Below, one piece after another: positions 1 through 5,231 of a DNA stretch of 5,231 bases. The stretch is from Candidatus Omnitrophota bacterium (GTDB lineage: Bacteria > Omnitrophota > Gorgyraeia > Velamenicoccales > JABMQK01), in assembly GCA_028712915.1 (NCBI GenBank), contig JAQTPJ010000078.1, positions 1 through 5,231 of the forward strand, written 5' to 3'. Under the pieces are notes generated by a model. The model made no database searches. It saw only the letters and a program-made list of their open reading frames with translations, and was not told the DNA's origin. Position 1 is the stretch's first letter. Each line of letters begins with the position of its first letter. The position numbers were made by a program, and so were the translations under genes.

Positions 1-377
1 GGCAATAATCCATCGGCCCTATCAGCCCACTCGATTACGCATATGGCGTCGCTGCCTATAAAATCCTCGTAACCAATGTCTTCTAATTCTCTCAAAGATT
101 TAAGCCTGTATAAATCAAAGTGGCACAATGGAACATTTTTGTTTTTAATAGTTCTATTCCTGCCCGAAGAATAAATTTTCAGAATAACAAAGCTGGGGCT
201 GTTAACTTTACTCTTTAAACCCAGTCCGCCTGCCAACCCTTTGACAAAAGTAGTCTTACCGCAACCCAAATCGCCGAAAAGCCCTATGGTATCGCCTTTC
301 TTCAAAGAACCCGCGATCCTTTTGGCTAACTCAATAGTATCTTTGGCTGAATAAGAGTTGAAAGAAATTTTTTTCAT
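1..377 (-). CDS. tsaE: TsaE, tRNA t6A biosynthesis ATPase (3'-truncated by window edge)
   Basis: Partial gene. ATG is at 377-375 and the frame is open to the left edge, giving 125 full codons plus two bases. TsaE is the small cytoplasmic P-loop ATPase that works with TsaB and TsaD to install threonylcarbamoyl-adenosine at position 37 of ANN-decoding tRNAs. Visible motifs are the Walker A loop GDLGCGKTT (residues 35-43), the switch-like NSPSF (59-63), the family signature HFDLYRL (86-92), the ELEDIG segment (98-102 region) and VIEWAD (114-119), followed by the expected Leu-Leu-Pro. About 25 residues of a usual ~150-residue protein should lie beyond the edge. The start fits the family N-terminus and follows the thiL stop by two bases. 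No good Shine-Dalgarno lies close (an AGAGG is 18 bases upstream), so coupling to thiL is likely. The family call is secure. Confidence 0.95.
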   Translation of the reverse strand, partial: MKKISFNSYSAKDTIELAKRIAGSLKKGDTIGLFGDLGCGKTTFVKGLAGGLGLKSKVNSPSFVILKIYSSGRNRTIKNKNVPLCHFDLYRLKSLRELEDIGYEDFIGSDAICVIEWADRADGLL

Positions 378-379
378 AG

Positions 380-1303
380 TTAAAAATGAATAAAACCTCT
401 GGGTTTAATCCTCGATAATTTGTTATCTCTACCCACCAGATATAATTTAGGCTTATCCTGGATTATCTTGCCGATAAAGCTCAAAGGAAACTTAATCCTT
501 TTGCGCCTTATTTTACCGAGCAGAATCTCTCCTACATCTTTAGCGACTGTAAAAAGCAATTCAAAATCCTCACCCATATATAAAGACTCCTGCAAATTCC
601 TGGAATCCTTATGCATGGGAAGCAAGCTCTCGAATATAACCGCTCCGACGTTGCTTTCTTTTAATACACGCCATAAGTCCAGGGCTAATCCGTCGGAAAT
701 ATCTATCATTGAATTTATTTTAAAGTTATCTGTCAAAAACTTTGCTTCTTTTACGCGGGGCATAAACTTTAAATGCCGACCGTGGATGGATCCTCCCAGC
801 CTTCCGGTTACAAAAATATAATCGCCTGCTTTTGCGCCGCTTCTTAAAACTAACTTCCTGGGCTCAACAAACCCCAACATGCAAATATCTATAATTAATT
901 TATCTGAAGCGTTGGTGTCTCCGCCGATAATATCGACTGAAAACATAGCGGCTGCTTTTTTTATGCCTTTTAAAAGATTGTCCGTATCTTTAAACCCAAA
1001 TCTCTTGGGAATGCCTAATGATAATAAAGCAAAACGAGGCTCGCCAGCCATCGCCGCGATATCGCTCAAAGAACAGGATACTGCCTTATAGCCCACATCG
1101 TTGAGGTTATCTGTTTTCTTAAAATGCTTACCCTCGATAAGCATATCGCAGGTACTCAATAAATATTTTTCTTTGCCGGTTCTGATTACGGCTGTATCAT
1201 CCCCGATGCCTTTAATAACAAGGGGATTACGGCTTTTGAATACCCTACTAAAACAATCTATCAAACCTAATTCGCTTATTTTATTACGCCTATTTGCGGC
1301 CAT
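380..1303 (-). CDS. thiL: Thiamine-monophosphate kinase ThiL
   Basis: Encodes a complete 307-residue ThiL, the cytoplasmic ATP-dependent kinase that converts thiamine monophosphate to thiamine pyrophosphate, the last step of TPP synthesis. The PurM/AIR-synthase-like fold is recognisable from GIGDD (residues 32-36), the STCDMLIEGKHF metal/nucleotide segment (50-61), SLSDIAAM (78-85), IGGDT (126-130), RSGAKAGDYIFVTG (154-167), MIDISDGLALDL (199-210), GEDFELLFT (244-252) and a C-terminal GFIHF matching the usual G-[FY]-x-HF ending. It is about 18 residues shorter than the E. coli enzyme. The loss appears to fall between the VTG-xx-G turn and RHLKFMPRVKEA (176-187), where E. coli has an extra helical segment. 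All metal-binding aspartates I can place are present. The ATG lies inside the end of mtnA (14-base overlap), which suggests coupled translation. Confidence 0.97.
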   Translation of the reverse strand: MAANRRNKISELGLIDCFSRVFKSRNPLVIKGIGDDTAVIRTGKEKYLLSTCDMLIEGKHFKKTDNLNDVGYKAVSCSLSDIAAMAGEPRFALLSLGIPKRFGFKDTDNLLKGIKKAAAMFSVDIIGGDTNASDKLIIDICMLGFVEPRKLVLRSGAKAGDYIFVTGRLGGSIHGRHLKFMPRVKEAKFLTDNFKINSMIDISDGLALDLWRVLKESNVGAVIFESLLPMHKDSRNLQESLYMGEDFELLFTVAKDVGEILLGKIRRKRIKFPLSFIGKIIQDKPKLYLVGRDNKLSRIKPRGFIHF

Positions 1304-2342
1304 TTATAATCTTTCTTATATTTTTTGCATACGGCGGCTTGATTATTCCTTTCTCAGTTATAAACGCAGTCACTAACTTCGCGTCCGTAACATCAAAAGC
1401 AGGATTAAACACGCCTATGCCGCTTGGGGCTATGGATTTTTTGAAATAAAGTTTTGTGATTTCATCTTTATTCCTGAACTCTATGGGGATATCCCTGCCG
1501 CTATGCAGCTTTTTATCGAAAGTTGACAGAGGCGCAACAACATAAAAAGGAATTTTGTGCAATTTTGCCAAAGCAGCAATACTGTATGTGCCTATCTTAT
1601 TGGCAAAATCACCGTTCATAGTCACCCTGTCTGCCCCTACGAATACCTTTTTTATGACTCCTTTTTTCATAAGCGATGCTGCCATGCTGTCGCAGATTAA
1701 AGTTGTCTTGATGCCTTTCTGCTTCAATTCCCAGGCGGTTATCCTGGCGCCCTGCAGCAGCGGCCTTGTTTCGCAGGCAAATACCTCAAACTTTCTACCG
1801 CGCTCCTTGGCCTTGAAAAATACGCCCAGCGCCGTGCCATAACCCGAAGTGGCCATGCCGCCGGCATTACAGATAGTAAGGCAGCTGTCGCCCTTTTTTA
1901 TTAAACCAAAGGCAAACCCTGCCATGCGCCGGCACCTATCCTGGTCGTCGCGCATAATCTTCACGGCCTTGTTATATATAAGGCCTTTGAGTTTATCTAT
2001 TTTTAAACCGCGATTAGCCAATACTTCCTGCTTAACTTCTTCCAGCGCCCAACGCAAATTAACAGCCGTAGGCCTGGAGCTGGATAAATAACGGATAACT
2101 TTCTCCATTCTCTTTATGAAATCATTCCTATCTTTGGAATTAAAATCCTTGATGCCCAAATATAATCCAAAAGCGGCTGCCACCCCGATTGCCGGCGCGC
2201 CCCTTATCTTCATTTTCTTTATGGCGCTAAAAATATCCTGCTCATTACGGCAATAAGCATATTTTAACTCAAGCGGGAGTTTCCTTTGGTCTACAATCTT
2301 AATATGGTCTTTGAAATAAAATAAAGGAGTAATATTTTTCAT
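1290..2342 (-). CDS. mtnA: S-methyl-5-thioribose-1-phosphate isomerase MtnA
   Basis: Complete 350-residue member of the eIF2B-alpha/MtnA aldose-ketose isomerase family. MtnA converts methylthioribose-1-phosphate to methylthioribulose-1-phosphate in salvage of the methylthioadenosine left by polyamine and other SAM-using reactions. Visible motifs are DQRKLP (18-23), RGAPAIG (48-54), PTAVNLRWAL (91-100), the catalytic-cysteine segment ICNAGGMATSGYGTALG (157-173, Cys158), ETRPLLQGAR (191-200), CDSMAASLM (217-225), VGADRV with the catalytic Asp238 (235-240), NKIGTY (248-253), PLSTFD (271-276), IPIEFR (285-290) and NPAFDVTD (313-320). Cys158 and Asp238 correspond to the pair established in Bacillus MtnA (Cys160/Asp240). 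The N-terminal domain and both catalytic residues argue against an eIF2B subunit. A ribose-1,5-bisphosphate isomerase is less likely but shares the fold. No other methionine-salvage gene is in view. The ATG directly follows the upstream TAA. Confidence 0.96.
   Translation of the reverse strand: MKNITPLFYFKDHIKIVDQRKLPLELKYAYCRNEQDIFSAIKKMKIRGAPAIGVAAAFGLYLGIKDFNSKDRNDFIKRMEKVIRYLSSSRPTAVNLRWALEEVKQEVLANRGLKIDKLKGLIYNKAVKIMRDDQDRCRRMAGFAFGLIKKGDSCLTICNAGGMATSGYGTALGVFFKAKERGRKFEVFACETRPLLQGARITAWELKQKGIKTTLICDSMAASLMKKGVIKKVFVGADRVTMNGDFANKIGTYSIAALAKLHKIPFYVVAPLSTFDKKLHSGRDIPIEFRNKDEITKLYFKKSIAPSGIGVFNPAFDVTDAKLVTAFITEKGIIKPPYAKNIRKIINGRK
1311..1317 (-). promoter_or_regulatory. Weak purine-rich ribosome-binding site for thiL
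   Basis: Reads AAGAAAG on the minus strand, 7 bases before the thiL ATG and inside the last codons of mtnA. It has the right position but only partial anti-SD complementarity. Together with the 14-base mtnA/thiL overlap it supports the ATG at 1303 over a later start. Confidence 0.35.
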
Positions 2343-3458
2343 TTAGACACCTACTATTTTTAATAACGGACTTTTTTGGACTATTATCGCTTTGTAAGGG
2401 CATACTTCCTGGCAGCAGGCGCAGAGTATGCACTTCTTGCAATCAATAAATGCCTTGCCTTTCTTAAGGCTTATGGCGCCTACAGGGCAAGCCTCTATGC
2501 ATCTTTTGCAGGACTGGCAAAGCTTCTTAGACACCAGCATCCTGTGCCATGCGAATATCTTGGCTATTTTAAATAAAAACTCCGGCATACTGTAGATAAA
2601 ACTCAAAGCGGGAAGCTTAAAATTATTATCTATAAACTCTCCCAGGTTTTCTCCCGCTAATTCTATTTTGTTGATATCTGTTTCACCTAACCCTCGGCTG
2701 GCCGCTTCTTTGGTAGTAAGTATGTCGTTCGGAAAAAGCCCCATTATCGTCGCCAGAACGCTGTCGGCAGCCACGGCATCCTGGCTGGCCAATATCAACC
2801 CTACGTCCTTCCTTGTGCCGGAAGAACCCGGGCCTTCGCCTTCTATGGCGACTATCCCGTCGATAATATTCAACACAGGCTTTGCCGTCTCGAATATATC
2901 TACAACTTTCCTGGAGAAATTATGCACTTTAAAATAATCTTTGTGCAGCTTTGTCTTATGTACGCCCATTACCAGGCCGAACATATTTTTAATGGCTCCT
3001 GTTAAAGTGGTAAAACTATGCGTCTTAAATTTAGGCACATTAATTATATAATCGCAGCGTTCAATCCAATCTGTAACTGGTATACCATCTTTTAATACAG
3101 CCTTATCAAAATAGGCAAGGCTTACATTCTGGCGCAGGCAGACTTCTTTCATCCCCGTAGCCTCATAGACTTTATCAACATCCAACCTCTGCCCGATTAC
3201 TCCAGGAGAATCCCCCACGTAAATCTCGGCGTTTGTCTTTTTAACCAGAGAAATAACTGCCTCCACCACTTGAGGATGAGTTGTTATACAATCCTCAGGT
3301 TTGGAATCCGTTAAAAGGTTAGGCTTAATAAGGACTTTTGAATTCGGTTTGATAATCCCCTCTATGCCGCCAAGCAAACTCAACGCCTTGTTTAATGCCG
3401 CGTCCACTTCGCGGGAATCATAAGTCAAACATTTTACTAACGCTACTTTGCTAGCCAT
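2343..3458 (-). CDS. DUF362 domain protein with C-terminal 2x[4Fe-4S] ferredoxin domain, function unknown
   Basis: Complete 371-residue protein. Residues ~1-270 form a DUF362 domain, seen from LIKPNLL (43-49), THPQVVEA (60-67), GDSPG (82-86), the YIINVPKFKTH strand (138-147), TGAIKNMFG (153-161), NIIDGIVAIEGEGP (197-210) and DAVAADS (227-233). Residues ~280-308 are a hydrophobic/aromatic linker (LSFIYSMPEFLFKIAKIFAW) that may be amphipathic. Residues 314-354 form a bacterial ferredoxin module with two classic motifs: Cys314-x2-Cys317-x2-Cys320-x3-Cys324-Pro and Cys343-x2-Cys346-x2-Cys349-x3-Cys353-Pro. Two further cysteines, Cys340 and Cys348, flank or interrupt the second motif. No signal peptide or twin-arginine motif is visible, so it is probably cytoplasmic. 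The family's biochemical role is not established; an electron-transfer or redox-linked role is inference. The start overlaps the tatD stop by 8 bases, with an AGAAAGG 13 bases upstream. Confidence 0.93.
   Translation of the reverse strand: MASKVALVKCLTYDSREVDAALNKALSLLGGIEGIIKPNSKVLIKPNLLTDSKPEDCITTHPQVVEAVISLVKKTNAEIYVGDSPGVIGQRLDVDKVYEATGMKEVCLRQNVSLAYFDKAVLKDGIPVTDWIERCDYIINVPKFKTHSFTTLTGAIKNMFGLVMGVHKTKLHKDYFKVHNFSRKVVDIFETAKPVLNIIDGIVAIEGEGPGSSGTRKDVGLILASQDAVAADSVLATIMGLFPNDILTTKEAASRGLGETDINKIELAGENLGEFIDNNFKLPALSFIYSMPEFLFKIAKIFAWHRMLVSKKLCQSCKRCIEACPVGAISLKKGKAFIDCKKCILCACCQEVCPYKAIIVQKSPLLKIVGV
2348..2353 (-). promoter_or_regulatory. Shine-Dalgarno-like site for mtnA
   Basis: On the minus strand this reads TAGGTG, 5 bases before the mtnA ATG, and it is embedded in the last sense codons (Gly-Val) of the DUF362 gene. 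It is the best-spaced Shine-Dalgarno match among the six genes and supports the chosen mtnA start. The G-G-T-G core pairs with the end of the anti-SD sequence, though it lacks the full AGGAGG. Confidence 0.5.
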
Positions 3459-4236
3459 TTAATTTAAAAAACCTTTCTGCGTTACGCGTGGTTACTTCAG
3501 ATACTTCATCAAAAGTAGTATTCTTAAGCAAGGCTATCTCTTGAGCTACAAGTTGAACATAAGAAGGCTCATTGCGCTGGCCCCTGTATTTCTGCGGGGG
3601 CAAATAAGGAGAGTCTGTTTCCAGCATAATCCTATCCAAGGGTATTTCCCTAACCAATTCCTTTAACTTAACCGCGTTGGGATAAGTTATATTCGCCGTA
3701 AAGGAAAACATGGCGCCTAAACCAAAACATTTGTCAAAAAAATCCTGCGTTCCGGAAAAACAATGAAATACCACCTTGCCAAAATCTGTTAATTCATCCT
3801 TTAATATAGCGTAAGTATCGTCTTCGCTTTCTCGGCAATGCACAATCAAAACCAGGTTTAGTTTTTTGGCAATCCCTATAAAATACCTGAATATTTCTTT
3901 CTGGATGTCTTTTGCCGACAAATTCCTGTAATAATCCAGGCCAACTTCTCCGATAGCGACGAGCTTTTTGCTACCGAATAAACTTTCAAACTGCCTCTTT
4001 AAAACAGGGTCTTTTTTGTATTTGTCGAACTTTTCTGCGCAGTGCGGGTGTTGGCCTACGCTAAAAAAAATATGGTCAAACTTATCGGCTAATTCTTTGG
4101 ATTTAATGGATGATTCTATGCTCGAGCCGACGCTAATCAGGTATTTGACCTTGTTGTCTGCGGCCCTTTTGATAACAGCTTCTCTGTCTTCATCAAACTG
4201 GGGGAAGTCTAAATGGCAATGCGTATCTATCAACAT
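3451..4236 (-). CDS. tatD: TatD-family metal-dependent hydrolase (deoxyribonuclease-like)
   Basis: Complete 261-residue TIM-barrel amidohydrolase-superfamily protein of the TatD/YcfH/YabD group. Characterised members are Mg/Mn-dependent 3'-5' exonucleases acting on DNA or RNA; the bacterial substrate in vivo is less settled. The metal ligands are all present: His6 and His8 in DTHCHLD (4-10), Glu97 in GEVGLDYY (96-103), His133 in VHCRE (132-136), His158 in FHCFSG (157-162) and Asp208 in ETDSPYL (206-212). GQHPH (61-65) and RGQRNEP (218-224) are further family signatures. The length matches the ~255-265 usual in the family. The start is the conserved MLIDTHCHLD N-terminus. Its ATG shares one base with the metG TAA (TAATG), the classic termination-reinitiation arrangement, and I see no Shine-Dalgarno upstream. 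Adjacency to metG is a widespread bacterial gene pair. Confidence 0.97.
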   Translation of the reverse strand: MLIDTHCHLDFPQFDEDREAVIKRAADNKVKYLISVGSSIESSIKSKELADKFDHIFFSVGQHPHCAEKFDKYKKDPVLKRQFESLFGSKKLVAIGEVGLDYYRNLSAKDIQKEIFRYFIGIAKKLNLVLIVHCRESEDDTYAILKDELTDFGKVVFHCFSGTQDFFDKCFGLGAMFSFTANITYPNAVKLKELVREIPLDRIMLETDSPYLPPQKYRGQRNEPSYVQLVAQEIALLKNTTFDEVSEVTTRNAERFFKLNG

Positions 4237-4238
4237 TA
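4234..4238 (-). promoter_or_regulatory. TAATG stop-start junction coupling metG to tatD
   Basis: On the minus strand the metG stop TAA and the tatD start ATG share one A. No purine-rich site precedes the ATG in the Cys/Pro-rich 3' end of metG, so tatD is probably translated by ribosomes that terminate on metG and re-initiate. The overlap is read directly from the sequence; the coupling mechanism is inference. Confidence 0.5.
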
Positions 4239-5231
4239 GTCAAGGCGCGGAAAAAGCGGAGCAGCTTTCTCGATTTTATCTTTCTTTATCTGTTCGTTTA
4301 TTTTGGCGGCTGTTTCGGGCATAAAAGGATAAATCTCGCAAGAAACCTTTTTAATCACCTCTATTAAAATAAATAAGAACTCTTTGAGCTCTTTGTCTTT
4401 ATTTTCTTTGGCCAAATTCCAGGGCTTGGTTTGCTCTATGTATTTGTTTGCCAAATTTATCACAGACCATATTTCCGATAATGCCGAGGAAAAATCCAGG
4501 CCGGACATTGCCCTGGCAATACTATCCCCAAGGCCTTCCAGCGACTGTATTATGTGGTTTTGAGACACAGATTTCAGGTCGATATTTGCGGGCAATTTAC
4601 CGCCTAAATATTTCTCTAACATTGTGAGCGTCCTATATACAAGATTTCCCAAATCATTGGCCAAATCCGCATTAAAACGTTTCTTCAACGCCTCTTCCTG
4701 GAATGTCCCGTCTAAACCAAAAGGGACCTCTCTTAAAAGAAAATACCTGTAAGTATCCACGCCGTATTTTTTAACGATGTCTAATGGATTTACGATATTG
4801 CCTTTGGACTTGGACATCTTCTGGGTATCGCCTTTTAACGGTGAAAGCCACCAGCCGTGCGCAAAAATCATCTTGGGCGGCTCAATGCCAAGGCTACGCA
4901 GTATAATCGGCCAGTATATGGCGTGCTGCCTTAAAATATCCTTACCCATTAAATGCGCGTCTGCCGGCCAGAACTTTTTGAATTTCTTGTCTTCGTAAGA
5001 AAAACCCACGGCGCTTATATAATTTATAAGCGCGTCGAACCAGACGTATGCGACATGGTCCTTTGAAAACGGCACAGGAATACCCCAGGACAACCTCTCC
5101 TTGGGACGGGAAATACATAAATCGCAGAGTTTGTTTCCTTCCAGGAAAGAAAGCACTTCATTATAGCGGGACTGCGGCTTGATAAAATCAGGGTGCGACT
5201 TGATATAATCCATCAGCCAATCCTGATATTT
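4236..5231 (-). CDS. metG: Methionyl-tRNA synthetase, C-terminal part (5' end beyond window)
   Basis: The frame is open to base 5231, giving 331 residues plus TAA. Perhaps 155-180 N-terminal residues, including HIGH, lie outside. The methionine at 5213-5211 is internal (Lys-Tyr-Gln-Asp-Trp-Leu precedes it and matches the family), so it is not a start. This class I synthetase charges tRNA-Met, including the initiator. In partial numbering, visible elements are CISRPKERLSWGIPVP (39-54), YVWFDALINY (62-71), HGWW (125-128), the KMSKS loop QKMSKSKGN (137-145), REVPFG (167-172), the anticodon-binding-domain start NADLANDLGNL (187-197), and KPW in the anticodon-binding helices (269-271). The protein stops just after PLFPRLD, so it has the catalytic core and anticodon-binding domain but no C-terminal OB-fold tRNA-binding domain such as the Thermus and Bacillus enzymes carry. 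It is probably the upstream member of this operon segment. Confidence 0.97.
   Translation of the reverse strand, partial: KYQDWLMDYIKSHPDFIKPQSRYNEVLSFLEGNKLCDLCISRPKERLSWGIPVPFSKDHVAYVWFDALINYISAVGFSYEDKKFKKFWPADAHLMGKDILRQHAIYWPIILRSLGIEPPKMIFAHGWWLSPLKGDTQKMSKSKGNIVNPLDIVKKYGVDTYRYFLLREVPFGLDGTFQEEALKKRFNADLANDLGNLVYRTLTMLEKYLGGKLPANIDLKSVSQNHIIQSLEGLGDSIARAMSGLDFSSALSEIWSVINLANKYIEQTKPWNLAKENKDKELKEFLFILIEVIKKVSCEIYPFMPETAAKINEQIKKDKIEKAAPLFPRLD

Noticed and set aside
378..420. AT-rich stretch between thiL and tsaE as a promoter or terminator
   Set aside because: Nearly all of it is the coding end of thiL, with only two non-coding bases. I saw no hairpin followed by a T-run on the transcribed strand.
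420..1376. Plus-strand ORFs at 420-821, 879-1091 and 1101-1376
   Set aside because: They lie entirely or almost entirely opposite thiL (the last also covers the end of mtnA), have no recognisable domain or start context, and are explained as antisense shadows of well-conserved genes.
1290..2342. mtnA as an eIF2B-like subunit or archaeal-type ribose-1,5-bisphosphate isomerase
   Set aside because: The full N-terminal domain, RGAPAIG, the Cys158/Asp238 catalytic pair and ETRPLLQGAR match bacterial MtnA most closely, and the length of 350 fits.
1555..2937. Plus-strand ORFs at 1555-1842, 1849-2091, 2376-2576 and 2668-2937
   Set aside because: They are antisense to mtnA and the DUF362 gene with no family motifs. 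The Ala/Cys/Tyr-rich look of the 2376-2576 frame comes from the antisense of the ferredoxin cysteine codons.
4063..4070. Run of eight A (T on coding strand) in tatD as a frameshift or slippage site
   Set aside because: The frame reads straight through as Ile-Phe-Phe-Ser and continues into the conserved GQHPH motif, so there is no sign of frameshifting or a broken gene.
3968..4998. Plus-strand ORFs at 3968-4324 and 4777-4998
   Set aside because: They are antisense to tatD and metG, whose catalytic motifs are intact. No ribosome-binding site or known domain was seen.
5211..5213. ATG as the true start of the metG frame
   Set aside because: The codons upstream to the window edge continue the conserved MetRS sequence (Tyr-Gln-x-Trp-Leu), and a start here would remove the catalytic HIGH half, so this methionine is internal.

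Overview
The window is a protein-coding block in which all six genes lie on the minus strand and are transcribed from right to left. It looks like the core of one operon from a bacterium. In transcription order the genes are: the 3' part of metG (methionyl-tRNA synthetase, cut by the right edge), tatD (TatD-family metal-dependent hydrolase), a DUF362 plus 2x[4Fe-4S] ferredoxin protein of unknown function, mtnA (methylthioribose-1-phosphate isomerase), thiL (thiamine-monophosphate kinase), and the 5' part of tsaE (t6A-modification ATPase, cut by the left edge).

The packing is extreme. The five junctions are, in order, a TAATG overlap of 1 base, an 8-base overlap, zero spacing (TAA directly followed by ATG), a 14-base overlap, and a 2-base gap. 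Only two bases (378-379) are not coding. There is no room for a terminator or a dedicated promoter between genes, and no intergenic stretch, RNA gene, repeat array, CRISPR or mobile element is visible. Shine-Dalgarno-like sequence is clear only before mtnA, so translational coupling probably matters at most junctions.

The genes fall into three themes. One is translation: MetRS charges tRNA-Met and TsaE drives t6A37 modification of ANN-decoding tRNAs. The second is cofactor and methionine/SAM metabolism: MtnA acts in methylthioadenosine salvage and ThiL makes TPP. The third is poorly defined: TatD, and the DUF362-ferredoxin protein, whose Fe-S clusters suggest an anaerobic or microaerophilic cell. 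The metG-tatD pair is a common bacterial arrangement.

The moderately AT-rich composition, Lys/Ile-rich proteins, TAA/TAG stops and DUF362-ferredoxin protein fit an uncultured anaerobic bacterium, possibly of the Omnitrophota/PVC kind. That placement is a low-confidence impression and not something the sequence proves. I found no convincing new multi-gene system. The least explained element is the DUF362-ferredoxin protein embedded in this housekeeping operon.
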